Positions 52,301 to 62,170 are shown, counted from the stretch's first letter. The stretch is 64,000 nucleotides of DNA from Sipunculus nudus (GCA_026874595.1 CM049307.1:6717579-6781578), one strand, 5' to 3'. Notes: generated by a model from the sequence alone, not told the origin. Numbers and translations: made by a program.

Positions 52301-55300
52301 GGGTTTGACATATCAGTCTGACATTGGGCATATGTATATATCTCTTCGTTGTATACAAGACTTGTGGTGCCAGCTACAATCATTGTATCCACCAAAACAG
52401 AGTTTTGTGGATACTATGTATTCAGTCGGAGGCCGCTGCTGCCGTGACCGCCACTGCCGCATAGGTTTCCTGAGAACTCCTCCGTAACCACTTTTAAAAA
52501 TTCGGAATTATGATCCGGTCACATGTGAACTGCTGCGCCCTCATTTTTGGTTGACCTCTGACCTTTCCTCTGCCCAGCGTACATTTGTTTGTCTGTTTCC
52601 AAACATAAACCCACATATCTCAGGAACCATTTGACCGATCAGGCTCAAAATTTTGTACAAATGTAGCCCTTGGAAAGCTTTATAACATACACTAAAAATG
52701 GTGGTGCCACCTGCAACCATTTTTGCACAGCTTCCATCTGTTCATCTGCCTTGGGATAAAATCACTCATATCTCTGCATTGGTTGGACTTATCCACCTGA
52801 AATTTTGCATGTGTATACATCCTGGACAGCTTTCTTGATTTTATGACAGGTGGCGCCTCCTACATTATCGCTTAAGCTGCAGACATCAAAGCTCATATCT
52901 TGGGAACTGTTTGACCAGTTGGGCCGAAATTTTGCATGTGTATAGATCTCACATAGCTCTGTATCATATGCAAAACTGGTGGCGCGACCTGCAACCATTT
53001 TTGCACAGCGTCCATTTGTTCATCTACCTTGGGATAAAATTACTCATATCTTGGCAGTGGTTTGACTTATCCACCTGAAATTTTGCAGGTTTATACATCC
53101 TGGACAGCTTTCTTGATTTTATGACAGGTGGCGCCACCTATATTCACATTTATGCTGCAGACATCCATGCTAATATGCAACACACCTCACTCTATTCCCC
53201 TTGCCACTTAATCCATGTCTCACTTCACCCGTCCCACTATGATTTCTGCTGATACACATAGTCGCTTGTCAACTACCCATATTCTAGTTTTAAAATGTCC
53301 TAGTCTGAAACTTGCAGGTCCGAAAAATCCATTTTGCTGAAATCATAATGACTAAGGTAGATACTTACAGGACTTACGAGGATCAATATCAAATCTTAAA
53401 AATAAACCTCCATTCATACTCCCAAACTTTGCACAGGTTCACTGTAGGCCTTGTTTCATAAAAAATATGGGTCTGATTGAAGCCTTGCTGGCCAGGTAAG
53501 GTTTCTGCCAGTTTTAAGTACTAAAATACAAAAATATAAATCCAGCTTGAACATTGCACTGTTTTATTTTATCCAACAGACCTATTGGAAAGACTCAGTT
53601 CACAAGAAAATGATGAAGCAGAGAGGGAGCGAGAGAGTTCACACTTTGAAGACAGGATGCCAAATGGCACAACAAATGGTGATGATAAACCACGGAGACG
53701 GTCTGCAGCATCGAGTGCCTCATCAAAAGCTGAGTCCAAGGCCCCTGCCACCAAGAACTACACCCCAGAACAGCTGGAAATGGTCAGAAAGTAAGTCCCT
53801 GATTACCTGTAGTATAACCCTGTATAATGCAAATCTGAGTATTGTATTATTGTATAAGCCAAAACAGAGTTTTGCGGATACTATGTTTTCAGCCCACCGC
53901 AGCGTAGGTGTCTGGCGAACTCCTCCGTAACAGCTGGGCGGAATTTTATGAAACCGGGGATTATGTTCGGGTCTCATGTGAACTGCTGCGTCCCGATTTT
54001 GTTTTGACCTCTGACCTTTCATCTGCACTCTGCGTCCATTTGTGCATCTGTTTTCACACATAAACCCACATATCTTGGAAACTGTTTGACCGATCAGGAA
54101 AAATTTTTTGTACAAATGTAGCCCTTGGATAGCTTTATAAAATACACAAAAAATGGTGGCGCCACCTGTAACCATGTTTGCACAGTGTCCATCTGTTCGT
54201 CTTTCCTTGGGTTAAAATTAACTCGTATCTCTGCAGTGTTTTGAATAATTCACCTGAAATTCAGCATGCTTATACATCCTGGATTAGCTTTCTTGATTTA
54301 ATGACAGGTGGTGCCACCTACATTCTAGTTTACGCTGCAGACATCCAAGCTCATATCTCGGGAACCGTTTGACCGATTGGGCCAAAGTTTTGCATGTATA
54401 TAGATCTCACATAGCTCTTTATCATACCGCTAAAAAACTGGTGGCGCCACCTGCAACCATTTTTGCACACCGTCCGTCTGTTTGTCTGCCACGGGCTAAA
54501 ATCACTCATATACATGTAGTGGTTTGACTTATATGCCTTAAATTTTTTATATGTACTTGGACAGCTTTCTGGATTTTGTGGTAGGTGGCGCAACCTACAT
54601 ACACATTTCGGCTGCAGACATCCATGCTAATATGCAACACTTCACTCTGTTTCCCCTTGCCACTCAGTCCATGCCTCCACTCTGATTTTGGCGGATACAC
54701 TTAGTTGCTTGTCAACTACCCGTATTCTTGTTGTATCCCCAGACAAAGTTGGGATACTATGGTTAAAGCACAATTGCGCTGCCGCCGCCGCCACAGAGAT
54801 TTCGATTGTACGTAATAACTCAAAAGTTAATTTACGGATCTTTACCAAACTTTACATGTGCATAGATATGGGTGAGAGGACGAAGCCTATTTAAAATGGG
54901 GTCATGACCTTTACTAGGAGATTGAATAGATTCATTTTGGGGGAAAATTGCACAAATTCTTAAATTTCTCAAAAAATCTTTCCTGGATTGATCCAAAAAT
55001 CAACTTGACCAAAGATGTAGGTCAGTGTTGTCAGATTCTGGAAACTGTTGGCGTCACCTGTTATCCTTTTCTTGTTTTTGTGCCGTTTAATACCCCCATC
55101 ATTGGCACTTTACAGTAGTCAAAGACTAATGGACAGATTTCTTTCATATTATGCATGAACATAGACATGGGTTATGGGATGATGTTTATTTATATATATT
55201 GGGGTCATGACCTTTCCTATGAGAGTGGCCTTGACCTTGAATATTGCCATATATGGTGAAAATCACACAAAATTATTAATATCTCAATAAGGGATGCATG

Positions 55301-58300
55301 GATTGATCCAAAAATAAACTTGACCGAAGATCTTTGGTAGTATTGTCATGTACTGGTAACTGGTGGCGCCACCTGTTAATCTATTACTTGTTTTTGTGCT
55401 GTTTAATACCCCATCATTGCCACTTAACAATACTGTGAGCATTATAAGTAAAAAACTAATGGACAGATTTCTTTCATATTATGCATATACATAGACATGG
55501 GTTATGGGATGATGTATATATAAATTGGGGTCATGACCTTTCCTATGAGAGTGGCCTTGACCTTGAATGTTGCCATATATGGGAAAAATCACACAAAATC
55601 ATTAATATCTCAATAAGGGATGCATAGATTGATCCAAAAATCAACTTGACTGAAGATCTTTGATAGTATTGTCATTTACCGGAAATGGTGGCGCCACCTG
55701 TTATTCTTTTTCTTGTTTTTTGTGCCCTTTAATACCCCATCATTGCCACTTAACAGTACTGTGAGCATTATAAGTCAAAAACTAATGGACAGATTTCTTT
55801 CATATTATTCATATACATAGGCATGGGTTAGGGGATGATGTATATTGAAATTGGGGTAATGACCTTTTCTATGAGAGTGACCTTTTCTATGAGAGAGGTC
55901 TGATATTAATTGCTGCTGAAGATGGGGGGGGGGGGGGATTTATTGTCTGGGGATACTATGGCACCTGCGATGCCAAGAAATATCTAGTTTAATTCTGTAT
56001 ACCAGTTATGTGGGTGATTGTTTTCATAAGATGTTTTCAGTTATGTGGGTGTTTGTGTCCAGAAGATATATTCAGAACCATTTCTTGGATTTTAAGTGAA
56101 CTACCATGTACAGCAATAAGCTGACTTCATATAAAACATTGATATAGATATATTATAATGTTGGAGTATGTGGTCACTGTTATGGCAACTACAGAATGGT
56201 TTCATAAATATTTATTAACCTGCCATATACAGCTGCAAGGTGAACATAAAGCATTAGTATAATTGTTGGGTATGTGCAAACATTACCCTTTGGTTAGTGT
56301 TTTTAGTGAACCTGTGAGCTTATGTGATGGTGCAGCGTTGTCTGTCCGCCGTCAGCCTTCCACCATCATCTATTTTGCTATCCCGAAAATTATCAGAGCA
56401 GGCAATGACAGATTTTATGGAAGAATTAGTCACATGTCAAACTCTATCAGATTTAGCTTATTTTTTGGCTTTCTGAATTGACACAGATTTTACAGGGGAA
56501 AAGCTAAACAAACTTTAAAAATATTCTCCAAAAATGTAAAGCCAAATTGTTCAGTATTTCACAGAAGTAATCCCTGAAACAATATTTGTCAAGTTTCTTT
56601 GAGTGGTCTCAGTCCTGTGAATTTTGGCCTATTTACAAATAGCTGAACTTAGTCATTGGCGAAGAAAGTAAATAATACAATATCAAAACAGCTGGAGCTA
56701 TCATCTACAAATTTTATGCAAATGTTGGTCACATGAGGTATTTATTTCAAACTGAGGGGTGCAATAGACTTCTTCTACAAAACTGTTCCTTCAAATTCTG
56801 TAACATTGCACAAAAATGATTCATAGATGGCCTTTATTCAAGTTTATTTAAATGATTTTTGGCAGAATTATTGGACCATTAACAATGAAAGGAATGAGAT
56901 ACTTCGGTAAACAAAGCTAGTACATTTATTGTATTAACAACTGAGCTCTTATAGGTATATAAGCAGAGCTGTACAAGCAACATATATAATTATGTTCATA
57001 ACTTCATATCCTGCTTATCTGTAAGATAAATTAATGAATAAAAACAATTGTTTTCTGATTTTGCCTGCAATAGGCATCTGTTATTATTCAAACATTTTGA
57101 ATAAAAAAATCTTCCTACATTTGACTGGTGTCACCACCTGCAATGATTTTTGCACAGTGTATGTCCCTGCTTATTTCTCAGGAGTGATTTGATATATCAG
57201 CCTGAAATTGGGCATATGTATACATTTGGAATAAATTTTTCATATTCAAGACTGGTGGTGCCACCAACAATTTTTGCAGAGTGTATGTCCCTACTTATTT
57301 CTCAGGAGGGGTTTGAAATATCTGTGTGAAATTATTCATGTCCATACATCTCTGTTAATTTTGTTGTATATAAGACTTAGGCGCCACCTTCAATTGTTTT
57401 TAGCGAACCTGTGAGCTTATGCGATGGTGCGGCTTCGTGCATCCTCTGTACATTAACCATAGCTATCTCAAAAACGGCAGGAGCTAGTATTACCAAATTT
57501 TTTGCAAATAATCATTCTTCTAAAAAATTCTATCAGATTTCGCTTATTTCTTGGCTAACAGCATTTTCTTAGATTTTATATTGAAGAAGCTAAAAAACAT
57601 TAAAAAATGTTCTGCTCCGAAACCATGCTGCTAGATTGTCTCTTCATCTGTCCCAATTATCCAATAATATTTTATGTTCTTACATTTTTGATGACTTTCT
57701 TGTACACAAGACTGGTGGCACCACCTACAATCATTTTGTGTTGTGTACATCCATGCTAGTATTTCAGGAGTGATGTTTGTGTAATTGGAGCTTATACTTG
57801 GGTTCTGAATGTTTAGTACTTCTGTTGTACATTTTCATGTCACACATGTACTTAATCAAGTACTTATCAAATAATGGTCAGCATGTTATCATTGAAGCAT
57901 TATACCGTAAAAACTTAAAAAAGCATATAAGTCGATCTCGCATATAAGTTGAGTATGAGTTTTCAGGGTAAATATCAGATAAAAATTTTTTCAAGCCATT
58001 CTGGAGGTTAAAACAGGTCTAAAGCTGCATATATGACCATCGAGAATAGTGTGACAGGCCACTGGGGAAAGGTGAATTGTATGGCTGGCCACTCGTTTTT
58101 GACATTCATACCACTCCAATTTTTTTTAAACTGTAAAAATGTCATTTGTTTTGTTGTGCAATCTATTTAAAAGTTATTGGGCATCATAAAGACTAAGATT
58201 AATAAATATAACAGGTCGATACTTTAGGTATTTTGCAGAAATGAAGATCGTCTGACACCCAGAATCGGCAGGTGCGCGATAATAGAACAGCCAAGGATGT

Positions 58301-60636
58301 GTTACTAAAACAGGATTGTCGCGGACTTCTCTACATTTTATATAATCAAAATTGAAAAGAACGCCGACCAAGCGAGTCGCCTGATAAGGCCGCGTGACAG
58401 TGTAAGCTGTCCTCAGCTTGGTCATATCCTTGGATCAAGGGCAGGAATTTTATGATTTTTATTATACATTCTGAGAAAACACAAGGCCGTAAACAACAGT
58501 TTTATTCAAGTTTTAATTAACTCTGGTCTTCCTTGCCTCCACAGACGGATGCACTAATGAACAATTACATGCGATATAACTGCACATATGCAGCGTAGGT
58601 ATCCAGCATAGCGAACCGCAGAGTGAGAGCACGGAAGCCAGGGCAACATGTGGACAACACGTCAGTCGTTCTTTGATCAAACTCCGTTTTCCTATCTTTT
58701 TGATGAAAGTTTTCGTGAATGAATCATATATTTCACATTCTGTGGAGTACTAATTTTGACTAAGTCTTGCAGGTTTTGTGTTCATTTGTTCATAGCGATA
58801 TCAATGTCAGGTTGAACTTCGGTCTATTTTTTTTCCCCGAGCTTTGCTCAGTGCTGCAGTCATTCACTAGGATTTGGGGTGATAATTTCCCCCGCGTGTA
58901 AGTACATAGGTGAACAGCGTGACCTAGTTTTGGGCTTCTTGGGACAGGCAGCCATTCCCGTACCGAGTGAGCGCTCATCGGTGCTGTCACCTGTCTGTAG
59001 TTCAGATACCACGGCCCACAGGCTTTTACTGTTTACATGTTTGCAAACTTACGCAAGCACCAAATGTTTTTGTGGGGAAATACTGTAACATAATTGGATG
59101 TCAAATACACAGGGGCCGATGCCCTGGATAAAATCCCAACTGATTACGCAATACCCGTGCCTCTTGCACTCCTACTTAATCGCCGTGAATGAAGCTCATT
59201 ATAGCTAGACGCGGGTCATTTCCTGGTTGTAATCAACCATGTTAATTGCAAACATTTTAATATACTGCATTATTCAAATGAAAGAACAGCATAAATGGTC
59301 AAAATTTGAAAAAAAATATTCGGAAACCTTATTAGACTGTATTTTTGGACCGAAAGGGGGACTTGTGTACCTGACTTCACTGGAAATGGATATCTAGTTG
59401 TCGATCAGTTAAGACCTTCAGGCCGGCAGTTTGACTAAGTTCGTGCAAAATTTTGCCTCTCAGGCTTAGACCCGCACATAAGTCGACTCCCCTTTCTTGA
59501 ATTAATTTTTTGGGAACAAATTTCTCGACGTATATGCGTTTTTATTACGGTACCTGATGTATATCCCATTGCACAGGTTTGCATTAGGCCTGTAGGCCTT
59601 GTAATTGTTTCGGCGGCCAGCTAGAGTGGCTGTCATGATTTAACCTCATGACAGTCTTTAGAGTGAATTGTTTTATTTTATTGAGAACTGTGAAGCAGGT
59701 GTAGAAGAATTCTGAAATTTAAGCAGGACACGTCCTGTTAGATCTGAAAATCTGCCGGATGTCTTAAATTTTAACAGGAAACTAATAATCATTGCCAGAG
59801 ATTTATATAAAATGACCTATAAACACGCATATTGTTGAAAATTAGGAAACAAGGTTCCCCGCTTGCGTTTATACTAAGGGGCACTATATACACAGAGGGA
59901 AAATTCTAAAAGAAAATTCAAGGGGTAGACCAGGCAGCCAATCATCTGTATCCCTTAAACAAAAAATCATGTTTTGAGGCTAACATTGTGTGAAAAAAGA
60001 AGTCATCAAGTCATGAAGGGAGAATTTGTTTAAGCATTCAGGAACTGAAATATACATTACCTTAAATTGCTTGAAGTAAACACAGTGGGGTATTCTTACA
60101 TTACATATATCGTACCCACCCCATATATGTAACTCTAATGCATGCTGATAAAGAATCACCAGCTAAAGAATTACTAAGAACAGCTGCTATTTTATGTGTC
60201 AGATGTATTTTATGGGTATCCTCAACTTCAAAGCCATGTTTTCAGGATTTTCATTTTTTTCATGTTTTATTTTAAGATGGATATCCATCTATTTCTTTCC
60301 AAAATATCTTCTTAATGTAATTGAAATGTTTATGTTAATGTTAAATTGGTTGACTGCCCACTGTGGTGGGTCAGTGTCAGTACCTTCTTTTTATCAAGAT
60401 TGGATTCAAGTGGTAGTACAGTGATATCCCACCGTGTCAGAGTCAGCTGTGTGTCATGGCCCATGATGGGTGATTTGTTTGTGTTTGCAGGACAAAGAAG
60501 TGTAAGGATTATTATGAAGTACTAGGTGTATCTAAGGATGCTGAGGATGATGAGCTGAAGAAAGCCTACAAGAAACTGGCACTGAAGCTGCATCCTGACA
60601 AGAACCATGCACCTGGTGCAACAGAAGCTTTCAAAG
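41777..60636 (+). CDS. DNAJB12/DNAJB14-type J-domain protein, 5' half (exons 41777-41909, 53580-53790, 60491-60636)
   Basis: The three exons join in frame to 490 nt, 163 codons. Intron 1 is phase 1 and intron 2 is phase 2, with donors GTAAAG, GTAAGT and GTAAGG and acceptors ending CAACAG and TTGCAG. The N-terminus [11 protein letters not shown] then [18 protein letters not shown] (22-39) matches the TPR-like start of vertebrate DNAJB12/14 and fixes the start codon. Exon 2 (about 45-115) is a Ser/Arg/Glu-rich low-complexity linker ending [11 protein letters not shown]. Exon 3 opens the J domain (DYYEVLGV at 121) with helix II, the catalytic HPD at 149-151 and [13 protein letters not shown]. 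The rest of the J domain, the single membrane segment and the C-terminal DUF1977 region known in this family should lie beyond 64000. Family members are tail-facing ER-membrane co-chaperones that stimulate Hsc70 in ER-associated degradation. Which paralogue this is cannot be told; invertebrates usually have one. Confidence 0.92.
43025..44100 (+). mobile_element. AACCTGTGAGC repeat family, long copy
   Basis: It begins TCGAACCTGTGAGCTTATGC followed by a GTCGTCGTCTGTCGTGTG-type tract. The body has repeating blocks (CTATCTCAAAAACGGC, GGAGCTAGCATCACCAAA, and several TTTTTGGCTGA...TTACAGGAGG variants). Shorter copies start at 56306 and 57401. It contains one exact GGTGGCGCCACC (43500-43511). No coding potential; the right boundary is approximate. 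Confidence 0.65.
44209..46216. mobile_element. CCGTAA-type TIR DNA transposon, non-autonomous (2.0 kb)
   Basis: The left end GTAAAAGTCGTTGCAGAAG (from 44211) and the inverted right end CCGTAAAAGTCGTTGCAGAAG share an 18-20 bp terminal inverted repeat. The first two left bases have diverged. A second block, ACAAGTCGCACCCTGACTTT, is repeated directly near both ends (44241 and 46127). Both sides are flanked by TAATATTGACAAGAA-like sequence (44180 and 46217), a direct repeat longer than a usual target duplication. Open frames inside (44390-44665, 45572-45787) show no known domain. The end sequence resembles that of the element at 57905-59550. Confidence 0.6.
46238..46798 (+). mobile_element. AGCTCAG-hairpin family copy, truncated
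   Basis: It opens with the hairpin at 46238-46268 (TAGCTCAGCTGAC against GTCATCTGAGCTA, loop TATAA) and a GTCCGTC-rich tract. The family body follows (GTTAGATGTCCCC, CCTTTGAGATATTAAGGAAA, GTTATGGGCCCAAACATAA). It is cut short where the next copy begins at 46799, so the two are head to tail. Confidence 0.85.
46799..47520 (+). mobile_element. AGCTCAG-hairpin family copy
   Basis: Hairpin at 46799-46829, a GTCCGTC tract, then the family body in order through CCCAACTTTGACCATGGCAC (about 47373) and AATTTTCACAGCATGTA. Sequence after about 47520, including a poly-C tract near 47658, belongs to a different or variable 3' section. Confidence 0.8.
48373..48606 (+). pseudogene. AP-endonuclease-like coding remnant of a mobile element
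   Basis: The open segment reads [20 protein letters not shown] and, shortly after, [13 protein letters not shown]. This resembles the C-terminal part of APE-type endonuclease domains carried by retroelements and by some Helitron relatives, where a DH(I/V)(Y/F)TN motif is followed by a catalytic SDH. Here the SDH position reads SGH, so the copy is probably inactive. Only about 55 residues are preserved and no upstream domain is visible. The terminal motif at 48640 follows 34 bases after the stop. The assignment is from memory of the motif order, with no search. Confidence 0.4.
48640..48675 (+). repeat. Terminal motif copy (GTGACCCATAGGTCCCTTGTT)
   Basis: TCAGCTGAGCACAGTGACCC then ATAGGTCCCTTGTTT, a variant of the motif at 32066 and 51243. 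Confidence 0.65.
48957..50553 (+). mobile_element. Intact 1.6 kb repeat copy, plus orientation
   Basis: The uninterrupted counterpart of the broken inverted copy at 37148-40612. It starts in AGCTCAG-family body sequence (TTTTAGATGTCCCC) without the terminal hairpin. It passes the TGACATGG/TTGTTTACATC block and a GC-rich section (49550-49680), then AACCAACAGTGTGTATAC, and ends near CATATATTTAGAACTTTA. No coding capacity. Confidence 0.75.
50554..51242. other. Unassigned intron sequence
   Basis: AT-rich. The open frame at 50859-51068 has a hydrophobic stretch but no family match. Probably part of a decayed repeat ending at the 51243 motif. Confidence 0.4.
51243..51277 (+). repeat. Terminal motif copy (GTGACCCATGGGTCCCTTGTT)
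   Basis: GATCAGCTGAGCGCCGTGACCC then ATGGGTCCCTTGTTTT, with the palindrome ACCCATGGGT intact. The reverse-strand copy is at 32066. Confidence 0.65.
52100..52383 (+). repeat. About 123 bp core repeats with GGTGGCRCCACC-like centre
   Basis: About 2.3 degenerate units, each with a GGTGCCACC or GGTGGCACCACC motif (about 52114, 52243, 52366), then a CTGCTTATTTC...GGGGTTTGACATATCAG section. Related units recur at 57115-57400 and 57700-57800. They sit directly left of Helitron-like copy A. Confidence 0.7.
52384..53288 (+). mobile_element. Helitron-like non-autonomous element, copy A
   Basis: It begins TGTATCCACCAAAACAGAG, continuing TTTTGTGGATACTATG (a 5' inverted pair). Its body has alternating degenerate modules of 127-154 bp, each centred on GGTGGCGCCACCT-like palindromes (52695, 52848, 52979, 53127). 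It ends with a weak hairpin (TAGTCGCTTGTCAACTA, 53259-53275), the spacer CCCATATT and CTAGT (53284-53288). A hairpin followed by CTRR is the Helitron 3' signature. The modular core resembles bivalve pearl-type elements. It ends 291 bp before DNAJB exon 2. Confidence 0.65.
53851..54731 (+). mobile_element. Helitron-like non-autonomous element, copy B
   Basis: A second copy of the copy A family. It has the 5' TGTATAAGCCAAAACAGAG, continuing TTTTGCGGATACTATG. Four palindrome modules follow (54155, 54307, 54440, 54582), two of them exact GGTGGCGCCACC. The hairpin TAGTTGCTTGTCAACTA (54702-54718; perfect 6 bp stem), the spacer CCCGTATT and CTTGT (a mutated CTAGT) close the element. It starts 60 bases after DNAJB exon 2 and is followed immediately by element D. 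Confidence 0.65.
54732..55988 (+). mobile_element. Helitron-like element D with 325 bp tandem repeats
   Basis: It begins TGTATCCCCAGACAAAGTTG, continuing GGATACTATGG, like the 5' end of A and B. The body is three tandem units of about 325 bp (centres at about 55036, 55362 and 55687). Each carries GGTGGCGCCACCTGTTA or a near match, AATACCCC..ATCATTG and TATGAGAGTGGCCTTGACC. The 3' end is a perfect 5 bp stem hairpin (TGGCACCTGCGATGCCA, 55959-55975), the 8-base spacer AGAAATAT and CTAGT (55984-55988). A poly-G tract lies at 55925-55938. No coding region. Confidence 0.65.
56306..56880 (+). mobile_element. AACCTGTGAGC repeat family, second copy
   Basis: GTGAACCTGTGAGCTTATG, then a GTCTGTCCGCCGTC tract and body blocks matching 43025-43700 (AACAGCTGGAGCTATCATC...CAAATTTTATGC). 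Boundaries approximate. Confidence 0.6.
57115..57400 (+). repeat. About 123 bp core repeats
   Basis: Degenerate units with CTGGTGTCACCACC, CTGGTGGTGCCACCA and AGGCGCCACC centres (57125, 57254, 57379). The same GTATGTCCCTGCTTATTTCTC section as at 52100-52383 lies between them. Confidence 0.7.
57401..57680 (+). mobile_element. AACCTGTGAGC repeat family, third copy
   Basis: AGCGAACCTGTGAGCTTATG, then CTCTGTACATTAACC, AAAAACGGCAGGAGCTAGTA and following blocks matching 43070-43250. Confidence 0.65.
57905..59550. mobile_element. CCGTAA-ended TIR DNA transposon, non-autonomous (1.65 kb)
   Basis: The left end CCGTAAAAACTT, followed within a few bases by GCATATAAGTCGA, and the inverted right end CCGTAATAAAAACGCATATA with CGTCGAG form a gapped terminal inverted repeat. 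TA flanks both sides (57903-57904 and 59551-59552), consistent with a TA target duplication. ATAAGTCGA-type motifs recur near both ends (57949 and, inverted, about 59480). No transposase frame. The superfamily is not assigned. Confidence 0.65.
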
Positions 60637-61027
60637 GTAAGGTGATGCTGACATAAAAACTTGGTACTGTCTCAAGGCAGTCATATACAGGTTACACTGC
60701 AGACATGTACAGGTTACACAGCAAACATTTAAAGGTACATAGCAGACATACACAGCAAACATACAAAGGTACACCGCAGACATACACAGCAAACATATAA
60801 AGGATAAACAGCAGACATATTCAGGCCACTAGGTGTATACTTTTAGTTTCACTGTTTCCTTTAAATGTGTACCTTCTTTATCATTGAGCATCTTTAAATA
60901 GGTCATTTAATGATAAAACTATGATCACTTCAATGGAGCATTATTCTTAGTTAACAAAAAATGGTTAAATACTTTTCAGTAAATAATCTTTTTAAACCAA
61001 GGAGGTATTTTGATTGATTTCATTTTT

Positions 61028-62170
61028 TAGCTCAGCTAACAATAAGTCATCTGAGTTATAGTCATGGTCTTTTGTCCGTCGTCTGCCTGGCCATTAACAG
61101 GGCACTTTTTTAAAACCATTGGACCTACAAATTAAAAATTTTGCATACAGTTAGATGTCCCCAAAAATCTCCTACCATACCAAAAATTTGATCACTAGGA
61201 CTTTGTTCCTTAGAGAAATTAAGAAAAAACCTCAATTTTCTATTAAAAACCCATTGTTACACTTCATGACTGCCTAATATTTAAACCACTGATCTGACTT
61301 TGATCATATTTAATATACATATTCCTATGTACATTTGCTACGTACATGCCAGAAATTCAGTCAGTATTGTGTAATTGTATGTTGTTGACTTGGTTCCACA
61401 GCTCATATCTTAGGAGTGGTTCAATGTATGGGTCTGAAGACTGGCATGTACATCCATCTTGGAGAGTTATCTCAGAGACCAGACAGGTGGCGCCACCTAC
61501 CTTACCGTTCTCACAGTATAAATTAATGCCATTTTCTCAGGAGTGATTTGCCGTATTGGCCTGATATTGTGCCTGATATCACAGCATGTGTACATAAGCA
61601 TTTCATCTGTTAAAATCTGATATTTGAAACCAATTGATCAAATAATCACTGATTCCACAAATTTGGAGTCATGTCATGTCAGGAACATTCCATGCTAACT
61701 TTACCCACGCCTCTGTGATGTGGTGGATACTGATAGTCACATGTCGACTACCCATGTTCTAGTTTGTTTGATTTTTTTAAGTTATGGGCCGGAACAAAAT
61801 GTACTTTGTAAAAAATCTGGAAATTTATTTACTCACTTAACATTAGAATTGCTGAAGCTAGAGACTTTTTTTCAAGGGATATAACTAAATTAAATCAAGA
61901 TTCAATTGTATCCTAAAATTAGATCAGAATTTTGCAATATCTGAATTTTGCAATATTTTTAAGTTATTAGCATAAATAAAAATTCAGTAACTTAAAATTT
62001 TGCCCAAATTTGACTATGGCATGTTCTTTTACTGTAAGTGCTGTGGATTTAATTTTCACACCATGTTTACATAAGTATTTCATCTGTTAAAATCTGAAAT
62101 TTGAAACCAATTGATAAAAAAATGTAGATTTTATTCAAGTTTTCAAGCACCATGTAAAGTATTGTTTACA
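61028..62170 (+). mobile_element. AGCTCAG-hairpin family copy split by a nested Helitron-like fragment
   Basis: Degenerate hairpin at 61028-61058 followed by the family body up to GTCAGTATTGTGTAAT (about 61372). The body resumes at AAGTTATGGGCC (61779), exactly where uninterrupted copies continue (46639-46650), and runs to the TTGTTTACATC block. Confidence 0.75.
61380..61763 (+). mobile_element. Helitron-like element, 5'-truncated copy C
   Basis: It contains one exact GGTGGCGCCACC (61486-61497), the GGTGGATACTGATAG subterminal block, a perfect 5 bp stem hairpin (TAGTCACATGTCGACTA, 61734-61750), the spacer CCCATGTT and CTAGT (61759-61763). It is inserted in the AGCTCAG copy at 61028, which confirms its 3' boundary. 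The left boundary is approximate. Confidence 0.7.

Larger units (their letters stand above)
41910..53579 (+). other. DNAJB12/14 intron 1
   Basis: 11.7 kb, phase 1. It contains the AACCTGTGAGC family (43025), a CCGTAA-ended element (44209-46216), AGCTCAG-family copies (46238, 46799, 48957), an endonuclease-like remnant (48373-48606), two terminal motifs of the ACCCATGGGT type and the Helitron-like copy A (52384-53288). No additional exon was recognised. Confidence 0.85.
53791..60490 (+). other. DNAJB12/14 intron 2
   Basis: 6.7 kb, phase 2. It holds Helitron-like copy B, element D, AACCTGTGAGC-family copies, 123 bp core repeats, the CCGTAA-ended transposon and a diverged ACCCATGGGT-type motif (60443-60480) ten bases before the exon 3 acceptor. 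No extra exon was recognised. Confidence 0.85.
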
